Of a stretch of DNA of 64,000 bases, positions 32,935 through 42,613 are shown piece by piece. Location: positions 603,124 through 667,123 of the forward strand of contig JACKNI010000002.1 in the NCBI GenBank assembly GCA_024234935.1, in the 5' to 3' direction. The position numbers and the translations under genes are program-made. Origin of the DNA: Chromatiales bacterium. Its GTDB lineage: Bacteria > Pseudomonadota > Gammaproteobacteria > Steroidobacterales > GCA-2729495. The number at the start of each line of letters is the position of its first letter. Within the stretch, counting starts at the first letter, position 1. Under the pieces are notes generated by a model, which worked only from the letters and a program-made list of their open reading frames with translations, had not been told where the DNA came from and ran no database searches.

Positions 32935-33621
32935 ATGGAGAACCGGCGCAACTACTATCGCATCCTGCACGTTCAGCCCGACGCGCCGACGGAAATCATC
33001 AAATCCAGCTACCGGACCCTGATGCAGAAGCTGCGTATGCACCCGGATCTGGGCGGCGACCAGTGGAATGCCACGCTGATCAATGAGGCCTATCAAACCC
33101 TCATGGATGCCGCCAGGCGGGCCGAATATGACCGGCAGGGGGCTCCCGAGCCCGTTGCCCCGGCCGATACATCGATCACGGCGGCCATGCGCCAACCCGC
33201 CTGCATTTATTGCCGCACAGCACACAGCCATACCGAACAGATTCCGCGCGACGCCATGTGCGAGGCCTGCGGCAGTCCGCTGCGGCCGGCCTCACGTCAG
33301 CGCATGGAAACGACCGGCAAACGCGCTACGAGCCGCCTGGCCCGGCGCCATGCCCTCAGCTTTTTTCATGGTTGGCCGCTGCAGGGACCGTTCAGCGGTG
33401 AAACGCGCGACATCTCGCTGGGTGGGCTCCAGTTTGTCACCGTCGGTGCGGTGGTCCCCTCCCAGCTGCTCAAGCTCGGCTGTGATCCGCTCAGTGCGGT
33501 GGTGCGCGTGGTCGCCTGCACCGCTTCCGATGATCCGGACTTCCGCTGGCTGGTGCGAGCCGAGTACCTGACAGTGTGCTTTCGCCGCTCACGCGGCGGG
33601 TTCCTGTCGGAAAAGGCCTGA
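32935..33621 (+). CDS. J-domain protein with zinc-ribbon and PilZ-like domain
   Basis: A 228-residue three-part protein. Residues about 7-66 are a J domain with the HPD tripeptide at 36-38 and the family ends EAYQTLMDAARRAEYDR. Residues 90-112 hold two CxxC pairs (Cys90/93, Cys109/112), a zinc-ribbon-like knuckle. Residues 134-228 look like a PilZ domain: RLARR (134-138) fits RxxxR and DISLGG (159-164) fits the [D/N]xSxxG c-di-GMP motif, with a following beta-rich segment. If both motifs are functional, c-di-GMP would regulate an Hsp70 co-chaperone. The PilZ call rests on these motifs only. Confidence 0.7.
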   Translation: MENRRNYYRILHVQPDAPTEIIKSSYRTLMQKLRMHPDLGGDQWNATLINEAYQTLMDAARRAEYDRQGAPEPVAPADTSITAAMRQPACIYCRTAHSHTEQIPRDAMCEACGSPLRPASRQRMETTGKRATSRLARRHALSFFHGWPLQGPFSGETRDISLGGLQFVTVGAVVPSQLLKLGCDPLSAVVRVVACTASDDPDFRWLVRAEYLTVCFRRSRGGFLSEKA

Positions 33622-33639
33622 GGCGCTTTCCGGGGGTAC

Positions 33640-34401
33640 TCAGCGTCCCGACGCAGCTATCTTCTGCAGCGCGTTCAGCATGGCTGTAACCACGATGTCC
33701 TGCTGCGCCTCGCGCGAGATCTTCGGCGTCCACTGTTCCTTGTAGCCGCCGCCGTCGAACGACCCGAAGTACATGTGAATTCCGCCGGGCACTGGCACCC
33801 AGGTGCTGGAGGCCGGAAAGAGGTGGCGCATCTCCTCGAATTTTTCCGGTGGTGCCCCGGCGAGCGTCGCACGGTGGATGTGCCAGACCGGTAAATCCGA
33901 GTCGGCGAGACTGTCCTGTTCGGGCGGATAGGAATCCCAGATGATCAGTCCCGCCAGGTCTTTCTGGTGATGAAAGGCGTAATAGCCTGCCATCGCGCCG
34001 CCCATCGAATGACCGGCAATGACCCAATGCCTGATATTCGGCCAGGCTGCGCGCACATCGTCGGCGCGATCCGGTGCAAAAATCGCGAAATTCCGTGGCA
34101 TCTGCACATCCACCACCAGATAACCGCGGTTTGCCAGGCGATGGAACACCGGCGCATAGCCGCGGATGTCGCAGTTCGCACCTGGATAGAAAATAACGCC
34201 CAGGGTCGGCTCGCCGCTCGCGGGCCTGAAGCTCAGGTATTTGCCTTCCTCGACGGTCACGTGATCATCCGATTGCATGGCAGCCAGTGCCGCCGCGGTT
34301 GGCCTTGCCAGCGACATCTCGCCCCAGACATAAAAGCCACCGCTCAGCAGTACCAGCAGCAGCACCAATCCGCCCACGCCGTACTTCAGAAACTTCCTCA
34401 T
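33640..34401 (-). CDS. Membrane-anchored alpha/beta hydrolase
   Basis: A 253-residue protein with one N-terminal membrane segment (KYGVGGLVLLLVLLSGGFYV), so the catalytic domain is probably periplasmic. The oxyanion/nucleophile region is VIAGHSMGGAMAGYY (nucleophile Ser in GHSMG). TLGVIFYPGANCDIRG is the strand leading to it and VPGGIHMYFG supplies the candidate catalytic His. It resembles the alpha/beta hydrolase type of PF12695. Substrate is not predictable. GGAG nine bases upstream favours the 34401 start over 34416 and 34503. Confidence 0.8.
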   Translation of the reverse strand: MRKFLKYGVGGLVLLLVLLSGGFYVWGEMSLARPTAAALAAMQSDDHVTVEEGKYLSFRPASGEPTLGVIFYPGANCDIRGYAPVFHRLANRGYLVVDVQMPRNFAIFAPDRADDVRAAWPNIRHWVIAGHSMGGAMAGYYAFHHQKDLAGLIIWDSYPPEQDSLADSDLPVWHIHRATLAGAPPEKFEEMRHLFPASSTWVPVPGGIHMYFGSFDGGGYKEQWTPKISREAQQDIVVTAMLNALQKIAASGR

Positions 34402-34616
34402 CGCTGCGCGCTCCATCGGGGTTCTGCAGCGTTCAAGACTAGCACCGCGGCTTTCAGGCGGGCGGGCTTTTTGTCGCCCGCGGCGCTTACCGGTGTCTTT
34501 CACGACAATTGCACCGCCGATCCAGAAACCGGATGAAGCCCGTGCTTATCGACGTCGCTGCGCGGGGTGTGCGGCTGTTCATATAAGCCTCCGCCAGAGA
34601 TTGTCCGGAGACAGAC

Positions 34617-37600
34617 ATGCCGTACGCCACCGCAAGTTTCTGCCCCGCAGGTCAGCGCACCGGGTCGATCCGCACATTGAGTGCATCGGGATTGCTGTTC
34701 GCCGTATTGCTGAGCCAGCTCGCCAGTTCGGTGGCAAGCGCAGCAGCAGTCGGCAGGATCGCCGCGGAGTTCGGTGTCGATCCCGCCGGGGCGGCGACCT
34801 GGTCGGTGCCGATCAGCGTGACTGCGGGTCGTGGCGGACTCCGGCCCGCGATCAGCCTGCGTTACAGCAGTCACGGCGGTGATGGCCTGGCCGGCGCCGG
34901 TCTGACACTCGACGGGCTGTCGAAGATCAGCCGCTGTGCACAGACCATTGCCGTCGATGGCCGGATGCAGGGTGTGCGCTTCACCAACGGCGACCGCTAC
35001 TGCCTCGACGGTCAGCCGCTGGTGCTGCTGTCCGGTGTCCATGGCGCAGAGGGCGCCGAGTACCGTACCGAGATCAACAACCTGCAGCGTGTCGTGTCGC
35101 ATGGCCAGCAGGGCAGCGGTCCCGCCTGGTTCGAGGTGCAGCACCCCGACGGACTGACCTGGCGCTACGGCAACGATGCGGATTCGCGCATCGAGGCCGC
35201 GGGCGTGGGCAGTGAAGTCCGCGAGTGGGCCATCACCCAGGTCAGCGACAAGTTCGGCAACCAGGTGCTGTACAGCTGGAACGACGATCAGGCGACCGGC
35301 GAAGCAGTTCCCACCGGGATTCGCTGGACCGCCGACTCAAGCGGTGCCGGTGCGAGGTACCGTCTTGTTTTCCTGTACGAGTCGCGCCCCGGCACGCAGC
35401 AGCGTGCGGGCTATACCTGGGGCTCGCGCTGGCAGCGCTCGAAGCGTCTGCAGGCCATCCGCTATGAGTTCGATGCCGGCACCGGCTTCGCCCTGGTGCA
35501 CAGCTGGACGCTGAACTATGCGGCGCCAACCGGCAGCCAGCCGGGTCAGTTGATCAGTCTCCGCCAGTGCGGTCCAACGGAGTGCCTGCCGGACACCGTT
35601 CTCGGCTGGCAGAACAGCCAGCTCAGCTACCAGTCCGATGCGGCTGGCGCTGCCGATCCACTGGCCGGCGAGGCCCTGTTTGCCGACCATGACGGCGACG
35701 GTGATATGGATCTACTGGTTCCGGTGACCGTCGGCAGCAGTCGCCTGTGGCGTGTGCGACTCGCCAGCACGGCGGATTACAACCCCTATAACGGCACGCC
35801 CATCAGCACCTCGGTGCCCGCCGATGGTCCGGCCTACCTGCTTGAATACGATGGCGATGGCCGTCGCGACCTGGTCACGGCCGGGCCTGCGGGTTCACCT
35901 TACTGGTATGTCTATCGCTCGACGGGGGCCGGCTTTGCGGCTGGCATCAACACCGGCCTGGCTACAACCGTGGCGCCTGCGCTGCTGGTGCTGGACATCG
36001 ATGGCGACGGGCTCAACGAACTGGGCTATTTCAAGGACAACGCACTCTACTACCGGCCCAACACCGGATCCGGCTTCGCGGCGGAGCGCGCGACCAGCGT
36101 GGTCCAGTCTTCCGGGTCCGGGCTGGCGCCGCTCAGTACGGCGACCGTTGATGCGAATGTCGATTTCGATGGCGACGGCCGGCACGATCTGCTTGTCACC
36201 CGCAAGCCGCTGGCGCAGTACATGAACGGCGTGGTGCAGGTTTATCTTTCCAGCGGTACCGATTTTCAGTGGATGGGATCCGACTTCGAGCGGCCCATTT
36301 CAAGTACTGAAGAATGCTTTGCGCTCGACCTGAATGGTGATGGACTCACGGATAAAGCGTGCCGCGATGCCTGGCAGCGCTGGCAACTCCAGCTCAGCAA
36401 GGGCAATGCATGGTCTGCGCGAGAGTTGGTCGACGTGTCGTCGATTGCCAATGGCAGCATACGCATTGCCGACATCGATGGGGATGGTCGTGACGACCTG
36501 ATCTGTCAGCTGGATGCAATGACCTGGCGCGCGCATCTGGCCAATGGCGGACCAACGGCGCCATTGCTCAGCAACAGCGATCCGGCCCGTTTCATCGATC
36601 TCGACTCCGGTATCACCAATCCATCAAGTCCGCTCCAGCTTGTGCTCGCCGATACAGACGCCGACGGGCAGACCGATCTGGTGTTCAGTGAGGCCAATGG
36701 CCACTGGCATGTGCGCAAGCGGGTCGGCCCGCGATCCGGGTTGCTGGTTTCGGTTAGCGATGGCCTGGGCAATACCTGGCGTCCGGAATATGCCTCGCTG
36801 ACAAACTTCGCTGGCTACAGCTACAGCGGTACCGATGTAGCTGGTCAGCACCTGATGCGCGGTGGCGCACTGCATGTGGTCAGCAAGTACACGGCCAATG
36901 ACGGCATCGGCGGTGAGTACACGATGAGTTATGCCTACGTGAACGGCCGGCTCGACCACCTCGGCCGGGGCTTCCTCGGCTTTGCAAAGCTTCGCGCAAC
37001 CGATTCACGCTATGCCGCCATATACGGCGTCTCCGTGTATACGGAAACCGTGTATCGCCAGGACTTTCCCTATATCGGCCTGACTGATCTGGTGACGACC
37101 ATGCGCAGCGATGGGCGCAAGATCAGCGTCGTCGATCCGGGCTGGGCGGTGAACACGCGTGCCGCAGCGGCCAGCGATCCGGCTGCCGACTACCACCTGG
37201 TTCTCATGAACAGGGAGACCGATGAGGATTACGAGACCGATCCGGATGGCGGGACGCTCGGCCAGCTGCTGCGGACCAGAACCACGATCCGGACCTTCAA
37301 CACCAACCACGGTGTGCCGGTGACCGAAACGGTAATGGTCAGCTCGCCGGCCAGTCAGGCGGTGTCAACGACGATTACGGCCACGACGCTCGACGATTCG
37401 CTGCGCACCGGTCAGTACTGTCTGGGCTTGCCGAGCGTGGTACGTGTGACCAGGGACAACTCACAGACAGCGGCCTTGAGGCGCACCACGCGCTATATCT
37501 GGTCGGCAGACACCTGCCGCAAGGAGATGGAGGCTTCCGGTGAACCGGCGCCGCTGGCGGAGCGACTGCTGACCATGCAGATCTGGAACGAAAGCGGCCA

Positions 37601-40600
37601 GCTCGCCGAAGTCACCCGTACCGCAGCGGATTTCTCGCTGCCCGAGCGCAAGACGGTCTACACCTACGATGCCTGGGGCGACCGCCCGGTGACTGAAACA
37701 GCAGTGATCAACGGCCAGGCAAATCCGGTAATCAGGCGGGTCTGGCGTTACGGCCTCGATCTGTTGTCCAGCGAGACCAGCCCGCGGGGGTTGGTCACGA
37801 GCTGGCTGTGGGATGATTTCGGTCGCATGAAGCAGGAAACCCGTGCCGACGGCCCGGGAATGACCGTGCAGTATCTGCCCTGTGCCGGAGCCTGCTTTGC
37901 ATCCCGTGGCGCATACCAGGTTCGCTCGACCCGCGGTGACGGTTTCTGGTCTGCCAGCATCAACGATGCCTGGGGCCGCTCGGTGGGCAGCGAATTCCCG
38001 CTCACCGGTGGCCAGACCAGCCGTCAGCTCACCGAATACGATGCACTCGGCCGGGTACAGCGACAGACCGTGCCCTATATCAACGGCGAGTCGCAGTACT
38101 GGGTGGACTATCGCCATGACATTGCCGGCCGCAAGAAGAGCGAAGACCGGCCGGTGGATGAGGCCGGAAGTGCCGTGGCCAGCACACGCTGGACCTACAG
38201 CCTGCTGACACAGACGGTGCGCGATGCGGAAAACCGGATCAGCACACAGAGCTTCGATGCTGAAGGCCGGCTGCTGTCGGTCAGCTCCCCGGCTGGCGGT
38301 ACCACTTCCTGTGCCTACACGCCGTTCGGCGAGATCAGCACGCTCAGCGACGCCAGCGGCAATGTCACGACGCTGAACTACGACGAGCGAGGCCTGCAGA
38401 CCAGCGTGGAGTCAGCTGATACTGGCCGGCGCAGCTCGGCCTGGAATGCTTTCGGCGAACTTGTCAGTCAGACCGACGCGCTCTCGCCGGCCAATACCAT
38501 CAGCTTCAGCTACGATCAGCTCGGCCGGCTGGTTCAACGCAACGATCCCGATCAGGGGCCGACCATCTGGACTTTCAATACAGCGAGCGGGCCCTTGCTC
38601 GGCCTGGCGCAGCGGGTGACGGCACCGCTCGGCAACACCGCCGCCGGTTTTGTCGAGCAGTATGGCTACGATGCCCTCGGCCGCCGGACCTCGGTGGCCA
38701 CCACCATCGATGGCACGACCTACGTGACCGGCTACGGCTGGGATGCGCTCGGCCGGGTCGCCACCATGAACTATCCGCAGACCGTGGACGGTGCGCAGGT
38801 GTCCCTGGCCTATCGCTATGACAACACCGGCAATCTCGATGTGGTCGAACAGGATATCGGGGGTGGCGGTTCCTTCTGGATGCGCGTCTACGACCTGCAG
38901 GCGATGGATGCGGTCGGTCGCCGGCGGCATGTAAAGCTGGGCAGCTACAACCAGATCGACGAACAGCATATCTACGACCGGGCGAGCACCCGCCTGCGCG
39001 AGATCAGGACCGGTCCGGGGCTCGGCACCGACCGCCAGAACTACAGCTATGCCTGGGACAGGGTGGGCAATCTGCTGCAGCGTCAGGATCTGCGGCAGGG
39101 CATCAGCGAAGAGTTCAGCTACGACGAGCAGAATCGCCTGACCAGTGCGCGGCGCAACGGCGTGCAGAGCCTGGCGCTCAGCTACGATCCGGCCGGCCGC
39201 ATCCACGGCAAGTCCGATGCCGGCACCTACAGCTACGCCGCCGCTCACCCCGGTGCCGTGGTCGCGGTTTCGGGCGGGCCTGCCGGCAGTCTCGACTTCG
39301 GCTACGACGCCAACGGCAACATGACGAGCCGCAACGGCAAGACGCTCAGCTGGACGGCTGCGCAGCTGCCGAAGCGCATCAACTACGGGGCGTCCGACTA
39401 CGCCGAGTTCGATTACGGGCCCGACCGCCAGCGTATCCGCCAGGTTGCCCGTACCGGCGGCTCCACCGTGACGACCTGGTACATCGGGCCGCACTTCGAG
39501 GTGCAGCAGAGCGGCACCAACCGCCGTTACCAGTCCAATATCATCGTGAATGGCGAAGCCATCCTGTCCCAGGTGGAGCAGTCGAATCCGCTGAGCTTCG
39601 ACGCCTACTTCATTCACCGCGATCATCAGGGCAGCGTGGATGCACTGAGCCGCTTCGTCGGCACCGGCCCGCAGCAGATTGCGCCGCGCTTCGATGTGTT
39701 CGGCAAGCGGCGCAATGCCGACTGGACAGCTGATCCGGCTGGTGCGCGATATGCGGATGTACAGTTCACGCGCCGCGGCTATACGGGGCATGAACACCTG
39801 GACAACGTCCGGCTGATTCACATGAACGGGCGGCTGCAGGATCCGCTGCTCGGTGTGATGCTCACTCCCGACCCAGTACTCGGCGTGCTCGGCAATCCGC
39901 AAACCCTGAACCGTTACGCCTACGTGACCAATAACCCTGCCTCCCTCAGTGATCCGGGCGGCTTCCTGTTCGGACGAATCGGCAAGTTCTTCAAGCGGGC
40001 GATCCGCGGCGTCGGCAGTCTGCTGCAGCGTACGGTGCGCAACTACGGGCGGGAAATCGTCGCGGCCGTATCTGCGTACTACACGGCAGGTGCGGTCAGC
40101 GAAGCCTATATGGCCGCAACACCCACCGCGAGCCTGACTGCGGGCGATACGCTTGGCGCAGTGGCTGGCGGGGCAGTGGCCGGTGGCGTGTCCACGGGCG
40201 AAGTGCGCGGCGTCGCCGTGGGTGCCGCGGGTGGCGCAGCCTTTGGTGCGATGGGTGCGGCTTATGGTGATGCCTGGAACGCCGAACGCGTACTTCTTTC
40301 GGGCACGGCCGGTGGTGTGCTGGCTGAGGCGGGCGGCGGCGACTTCCGCCAGGGCTTCATGTTTGCCGGCGGTGCGGCGGGCTTTGCCTGGGGCTATCAG
40401 GAAATCGTCAACTATGGCGCGACCTGGGAGCCGGGTGGGGAGGCGCGAGGCAAAGATCGATTTACCATGCCACGCAAGGGCGACATCAATTTTGGTGCCG
40501 CTGCTCAAGTGGTTGATCCAAACTCATTCTGGAAGGAGGGAGGCTCTCTCAGTCGTTTCATGAACCGGATACCCGGCATGAACGCGATCGCCGGCATGCA

Positions 40601-40763
40601 TGATGTCTTTCAGGTACGGCTGGACCAGTTCGGCGGCAGCCACTTCGGTTCCATACTGCGCGGCGGCTTGAACATACCGGGCATGCCGGTTGCGGCGGCA
40701 CTGACCTACCCGGCGCTGCTGCAGGGCGTGCCTGCCGTCATGATGGCCACGGATGAGGATTGA
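34617..40763 (+). CDS. Secreted SpvB/FG-GAP/RHS repeat protein (Tc-toxin BC-like)
   Basis: A 2048-residue protein. A Sec signal ends near SSVASAAA (residue about 43). Residues about 45-330 are an SpvB/TcB N-terminal domain (GVDPAGAATWSVPISVTAG, LSLRYSSHGGDGLAG-like). Seven FG-GAP/EF-hand-like DxDGDG motifs follow at about 357, 410, 458, 515, 571, 619 and 679. Then comes a TcdB-middle-like region (RLDHLGRGFLGFAKL) and about a dozen YD repeats (YDALGRVQRQT, YDQLGRLVQRND). The RHS core ends near 1785 with LNRYAYVTNNPASLSDPGG. The last ~263 residues are variable: Gly/Ala-rich, then GMNAIAGMHDVFQVRLD and NIPGMPVAAALTYPALL. The architecture suggests a self-enclosing shell for its C-terminal part; toxicity is inferred, not shown. 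Confidence 0.85.
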   Translation: MPYATASFCPAGQRTGSIRTLSASGLLFAVLLSQLASSVASAAAVGRIAAEFGVDPAGAATWSVPISVTAGRGGLRPAISLRYSSHGGDGLAGAGLTLDGLSKISRCAQTIAVDGRMQGVRFTNGDRYCLDGQPLVLLSGVHGAEGAEYRTEINNLQRVVSHGQQGSGPAWFEVQHPDGLTWRYGNDADSRIEAAGVGSEVREWAITQVSDKFGNQVLYSWNDDQATGEAVPTGIRWTADSSGAGARYRLVFLYESRPGTQQRAGYTWGSRWQRSKRLQAIRYEFDAGTGFALVHSWTLNYAAPTGSQPGQLISLRQCGPTECLPDTVLGWQNSQLSYQSDAAGAADPLAGEALFADHDGDGDMDLLVPVTVGSSRLWRVRLASTADYNPYNGTPISTSVPADGPAYLLEYDGDGRRDLVTAGPAGSPYWYVYRSTGAGFAAGINTGLATTVAPALLVLDIDGDGLNELGYFKDNALYYRPNTGSGFAAERATSVVQSSGSGLAPLSTATVDANVDFDGDGRHDLLVTRKPLAQYMNGVVQVYLSSGTDFQWMGSDFERPISSTEECFALDLNGDGLTDKACRDAWQRWQLQLSKGNAWSARELVDVSSIANGSIRIADIDGDGRDDLICQLDAMTWRAHLANGGPTAPLLSNSDPARFIDLDSGITNPSSPLQLVLADTDADGQTDLVFSEANGHWHVRKRVGPRSGLLVSVSDGLGNTWRPEYASLTNFAGYSYSGTDVAGQHLMRGGALHVVSKYTANDGIGGEYTMSYAYVNGRLDHLGRGFLGFAKLRATDSRYAAIYGVSVYTETVYRQDFPYIGLTDLVTTMRSDGRKISVVDPGWAVNTRAAAASDPAADYHLVLMNRETDEDYETDPDGGTLGQLLRTRTTIRTFNTNHGVPVTETVMVSSPASQAVSTTITATTLDDSLRTGQYCLGLPSVVRVTRDNSQTAALRRTTRYIWSADTCRKEMEASGEPAPLAERLLTMQIWNESGQLAEVTRTAADFSLPERKTVYTYDAWGDRPVTETAVINGQANPVIRRVWRYGLDLLSSETSPRGLVTSWLWDDFGRMKQETRADGPGMTVQYLPCAGACFASRGAYQVRSTRGDGFWSASINDAWGRSVGSEFPLTGGQTSRQLTEYDALGRVQRQTVPYINGESQYWVDYRHDIAGRKKSEDRPVDEAGSAVASTRWTYSLLTQTVRDAENRISTQSFDAEGRLLSVSSPAGGTTSCAYTPFGEISTLSDASGNVTTLNYDERGLQTSVESADTGRRSSAWNAFGELVSQTDALSPANTISFSYDQLGRLVQRNDPDQGPTIWTFNTASGPLLGLAQRVTAPLGNTAAGFVEQYGYDALGRRTSVATTIDGTTYVTGYGWDALGRVATMNYPQTVDGAQVSLAYRYDNTGNLDVVEQDIGGGGSFWMRVYDLQAMDAVGRRRHVKLGSYNQIDEQHIYDRASTRLREIRTGPGLGTDRQNYSYAWDRVGNLLQRQDLRQGISEEFSYDEQNRLTSARRNGVQSLALSYDPAGRIHGKSDAGTYSYAAAHPGAVVAVSGGPAGSLDFGYDANGNMTSRNGKTLSWTAAQLPKRINYGASDYAEFDYGPDRQRIRQVARTGGSTVTTWYIGPHFEVQQSGTNRRYQSNIIVNGEAILSQVEQSNPLSFDAYFIHRDHQGSVDALSRFVGTGPQQIAPRFDVFGKRRNADWTADPAGARYADVQFTRRGYTGHEHLDNVRLIHMNGRLQDPLLGVMLTPDPVLGVLGNPQTLNRYAYVTNNPASLSDPGGFLFGRIGKFFKRAIRGVGSLLQRTVRNYGREIVAAVSAYYTAGAVSEAYMAATPTASLTAGDTLGAVAGGAVAGGVSTGEVRGVAVGAAGGAAFGAMGAAYGDAWNAERVLLSGTAGGVLAEAGGGDFRQGFMFAGGAAGFAWGYQEIVNYGATWEPGGEARGKDRFTMPRKGDINFGAAAQVVDPNSFWKEGGSLSRFMNRIPGMNAIAGMHDVFQVRLDQFGGSHFGSILRGGLNIPGMPVAAALTYPALLQGVPAVMMATDED

Positions 40764-40768
40764 GGGAG

Positions 40769-41092
40769 ATGCGCTCGCACACACCCAGGTTGTTCCGGCT
40801 GCCGATTCTGCTGTGTATCTTCATGGCCGGCTGCAATTCACAGATTCCCACCCTGCGTGAGTGGGCCGACCAGGGGATTGGCCAGCCCATCACCAATCTC
40901 GAGGCAATAGACGCGCAACCCGAAAGCTACGCCTCTCGCATCGGCTGGCAGACCAAGCGCTATGAGCTCCCCAATGGCAACTGGGTCTATGTCCATCCTG
41001 ACCGCAAGGACTGCGAAGTGCACTACGAAGTCGACAAGGCTGGAATCGCGGTTGCCTACGAACTGGTCGGCAAAGGTTGCCGCTACCAGTAG
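40769..41092 (+). CDS. Small lipoprotein directly after the RHS gene
   Basis: A 107-residue lipoprotein with lipobox FMAGC (Cys22); the residue after Cys is Asn, so outer-membrane sorting is likely. The mature part (QIPTLREWADQGIGQPIT, then GNWVYVHPDRKDCEVHYEVD) has two further Cys. It starts five bases after the RHS stop (a TTG at 40760 could start it earlier), so it is probably translated from the same mRNA. The position is where an immunity or accessory protein would be expected, but no known immunity family is recognised. Confidence 0.65.
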   Translation: MRSHTPRLFRLPILLCIFMAGCNSQIPTLREWADQGIGQPITNLEAIDAQPESYASRIGWQTKRYELPNGNWVYVHPDRKDCEVHYEVDKAGIAVAYELVGKGCRYQ

Positions 41093-41158
41093 CTGCAGGC
41101 GTCTCCTGTTTGCTGTCTCCCGGCTGCGGGCTTTGGTTTCCGCCGGTACACTGGGGCC

Positions 41159-42607
41159 ATGGAAGCCTCAACCCTCACCGCAATACTTCTGGCCGTACCG
41201 GCCCTCGCGCTCGGCGGACTGGCGGGCGCGTGGTTCGCCAGCCGCTCGGCAAAGCGCCGGCTCGACGAGGCGCAGACCCTCGCCACGGCCCAGGCCGAAG
41301 CGGCACGGGCGGGCCTGGAGGAAAAGATCCGCGGACTGGAGATGCAGCTCGCCGAACTGCGCAGCCAGCACGCGCAAGCCCTGGAATCGGCCCGTGAACT
41401 GGGCCAGGCCGATGGCGAAAAGGCGGTCCGGATCGGCGAGTTGCAGACACAGCTGACTGCCGCAGCCCGGGCGCAGGCCGAGAACGAGGCGCGTCTCAAG
41501 ACGCTGGTTGAAGACACCGAAAAGCGCTTCACCGCGGCTTTCGAAGCACTCGCCGGAAAGATCCTCGACGAGAAAACCACGAAGTTCACCGAGACCAACC
41601 ACAGCAAGCTCGACGAACTCCTGAAGCCCTTCCGCGAACGCCTCAAGGAATTCCAGGACAAGATCGAGGCGACACACATCACCGAGGTGACCGAGCGCCG
41701 CTCGCTCAAGGACGAGCTGAAGCGGCTCATGGACCTGAACCAGCAGGTCAGCCAGGACACAAAGAACCTGACCACTGCACTCAAGGGTGAGGCCAAGACC
41801 CAGGGGACCTGGGGCGAGTTCATCCTCGAGCGTGCGCTGGAGATGTCCGGTCTTGTCAAAGGCCGCGAGTACGAGGTGCAGGACAGCCGTCTGAATGAAG
41901 CCGGCGACCGGCAGCAGCCTGACGTGGTGATCCGGCTGCCGGAGGGGCGCTGTATCGTCGTGGATGCCAAGGTTTCGCTGGTGGGCTTCGAGCGCTACGC
42001 CAGCGCGGAGAATGATGCCGATCGCGCGGCGGCGCTGGACAGCCATCTGCTCTCGGTGCGCACGCACATCAAGACGCTGAGCGAAAAGAATTACCCGGCG
42101 CTCTACGGTTTCGAGTCGCTGGACTTCACCCTGCTGTTCATTCCGGTCGAGCCCGCATTTCTGGTTGCGGTGCAGGCCGATCAGAATCTGTATGCGACGG
42201 CCTGGAAGCAGAATATCGTGCTGGTCAGCCCGACCACGCTGCTGGCGACGCTGCGGGTTGTGGAAAGTGTGTGGCGGATCGAGCGCCAGAACCGCAACGT
42301 CATGAAGATCGCGGAGCAGGCCGGCCGGATGCACGACGCCTTCGTGGCCTTTGTCATCGAACTGGAGAAGGTCAGCCGCAACATGCAGACGGCCAGCGCC
42401 TCGCTGGACACCGCGATCAGGAAGCTGCATACGGGCCGGGGCAACCTCGTCAAGCGTGCCATGGACATCAGGATCCTGGGTGCAAAAACCAGCAAGGCGT
42501 TGCCCGATGCCCTGGTTGAGCTGGCGGATGATGTCGACGACGAGGCGTTGGCCGAGCTGCCGGATGCCGGGTCTGAAGACGCGCCCGAAGACTTGTCAGA
42601 CGCCTGA
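41159..42607 (+). CDS. rmuC: DNA recombination protein RmuC
   Basis: RmuC limits inversion at short inverted repeats and belongs to the endonuclease-fold superfamily. The 482 residues begin with an N-terminal hydrophobic segment (TAILLAVPALALGGLAGAWF) that may anchor it. A coiled coil follows (about 30-200). The RmuC domain contains LKGEAKTQGTWGEFILER, GREYEVQDSR, PEGRCIVVDAKVSLVGFERY and LLFIPVEPAFLVAVQAD. It precedes the ABC ATPase by six bases, so the transcript probably continues. Confidence 0.93.
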   Translation: MEASTLTAILLAVPALALGGLAGAWFASRSAKRRLDEAQTLATAQAEAARAGLEEKIRGLEMQLAELRSQHAQALESARELGQADGEKAVRIGELQTQLTAAARAQAENEARLKTLVEDTEKRFTAAFEALAGKILDEKTTKFTETNHSKLDELLKPFRERLKEFQDKIEATHITEVTERRSLKDELKRLMDLNQQVSQDTKNLTTALKGEAKTQGTWGEFILERALEMSGLVKGREYEVQDSRLNEAGDRQQPDVVIRLPEGRCIVVDAKVSLVGFERYASAENDADRAAALDSHLLSVRTHIKTLSEKNYPALYGFESLDFTLLFIPVEPAFLVAVQADQNLYATAWKQNIVLVSPTTLLATLRVVESVWRIERQNRNVMKIAEQAGRMHDAFVAFVIELEKVSRNMQTASASLDTAIRKLHTGRGNLVKRAMDIRILGAKTSKALPDALVELADDVDDEALAELPDAGSEDAPEDLSDA

Positions 42608-42613
42608 TCGCCG

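Noticed and set aside
38412..40508. 698-codon open frame on the minus strand inside the RHS gene
   Set aside because: It is the complement of the GC-rich YD-repeat coding sequence. Its product is His/Arg/Ala-rich low-complexity sequence without domains, and the plus-strand protein has clear motifs throughout.
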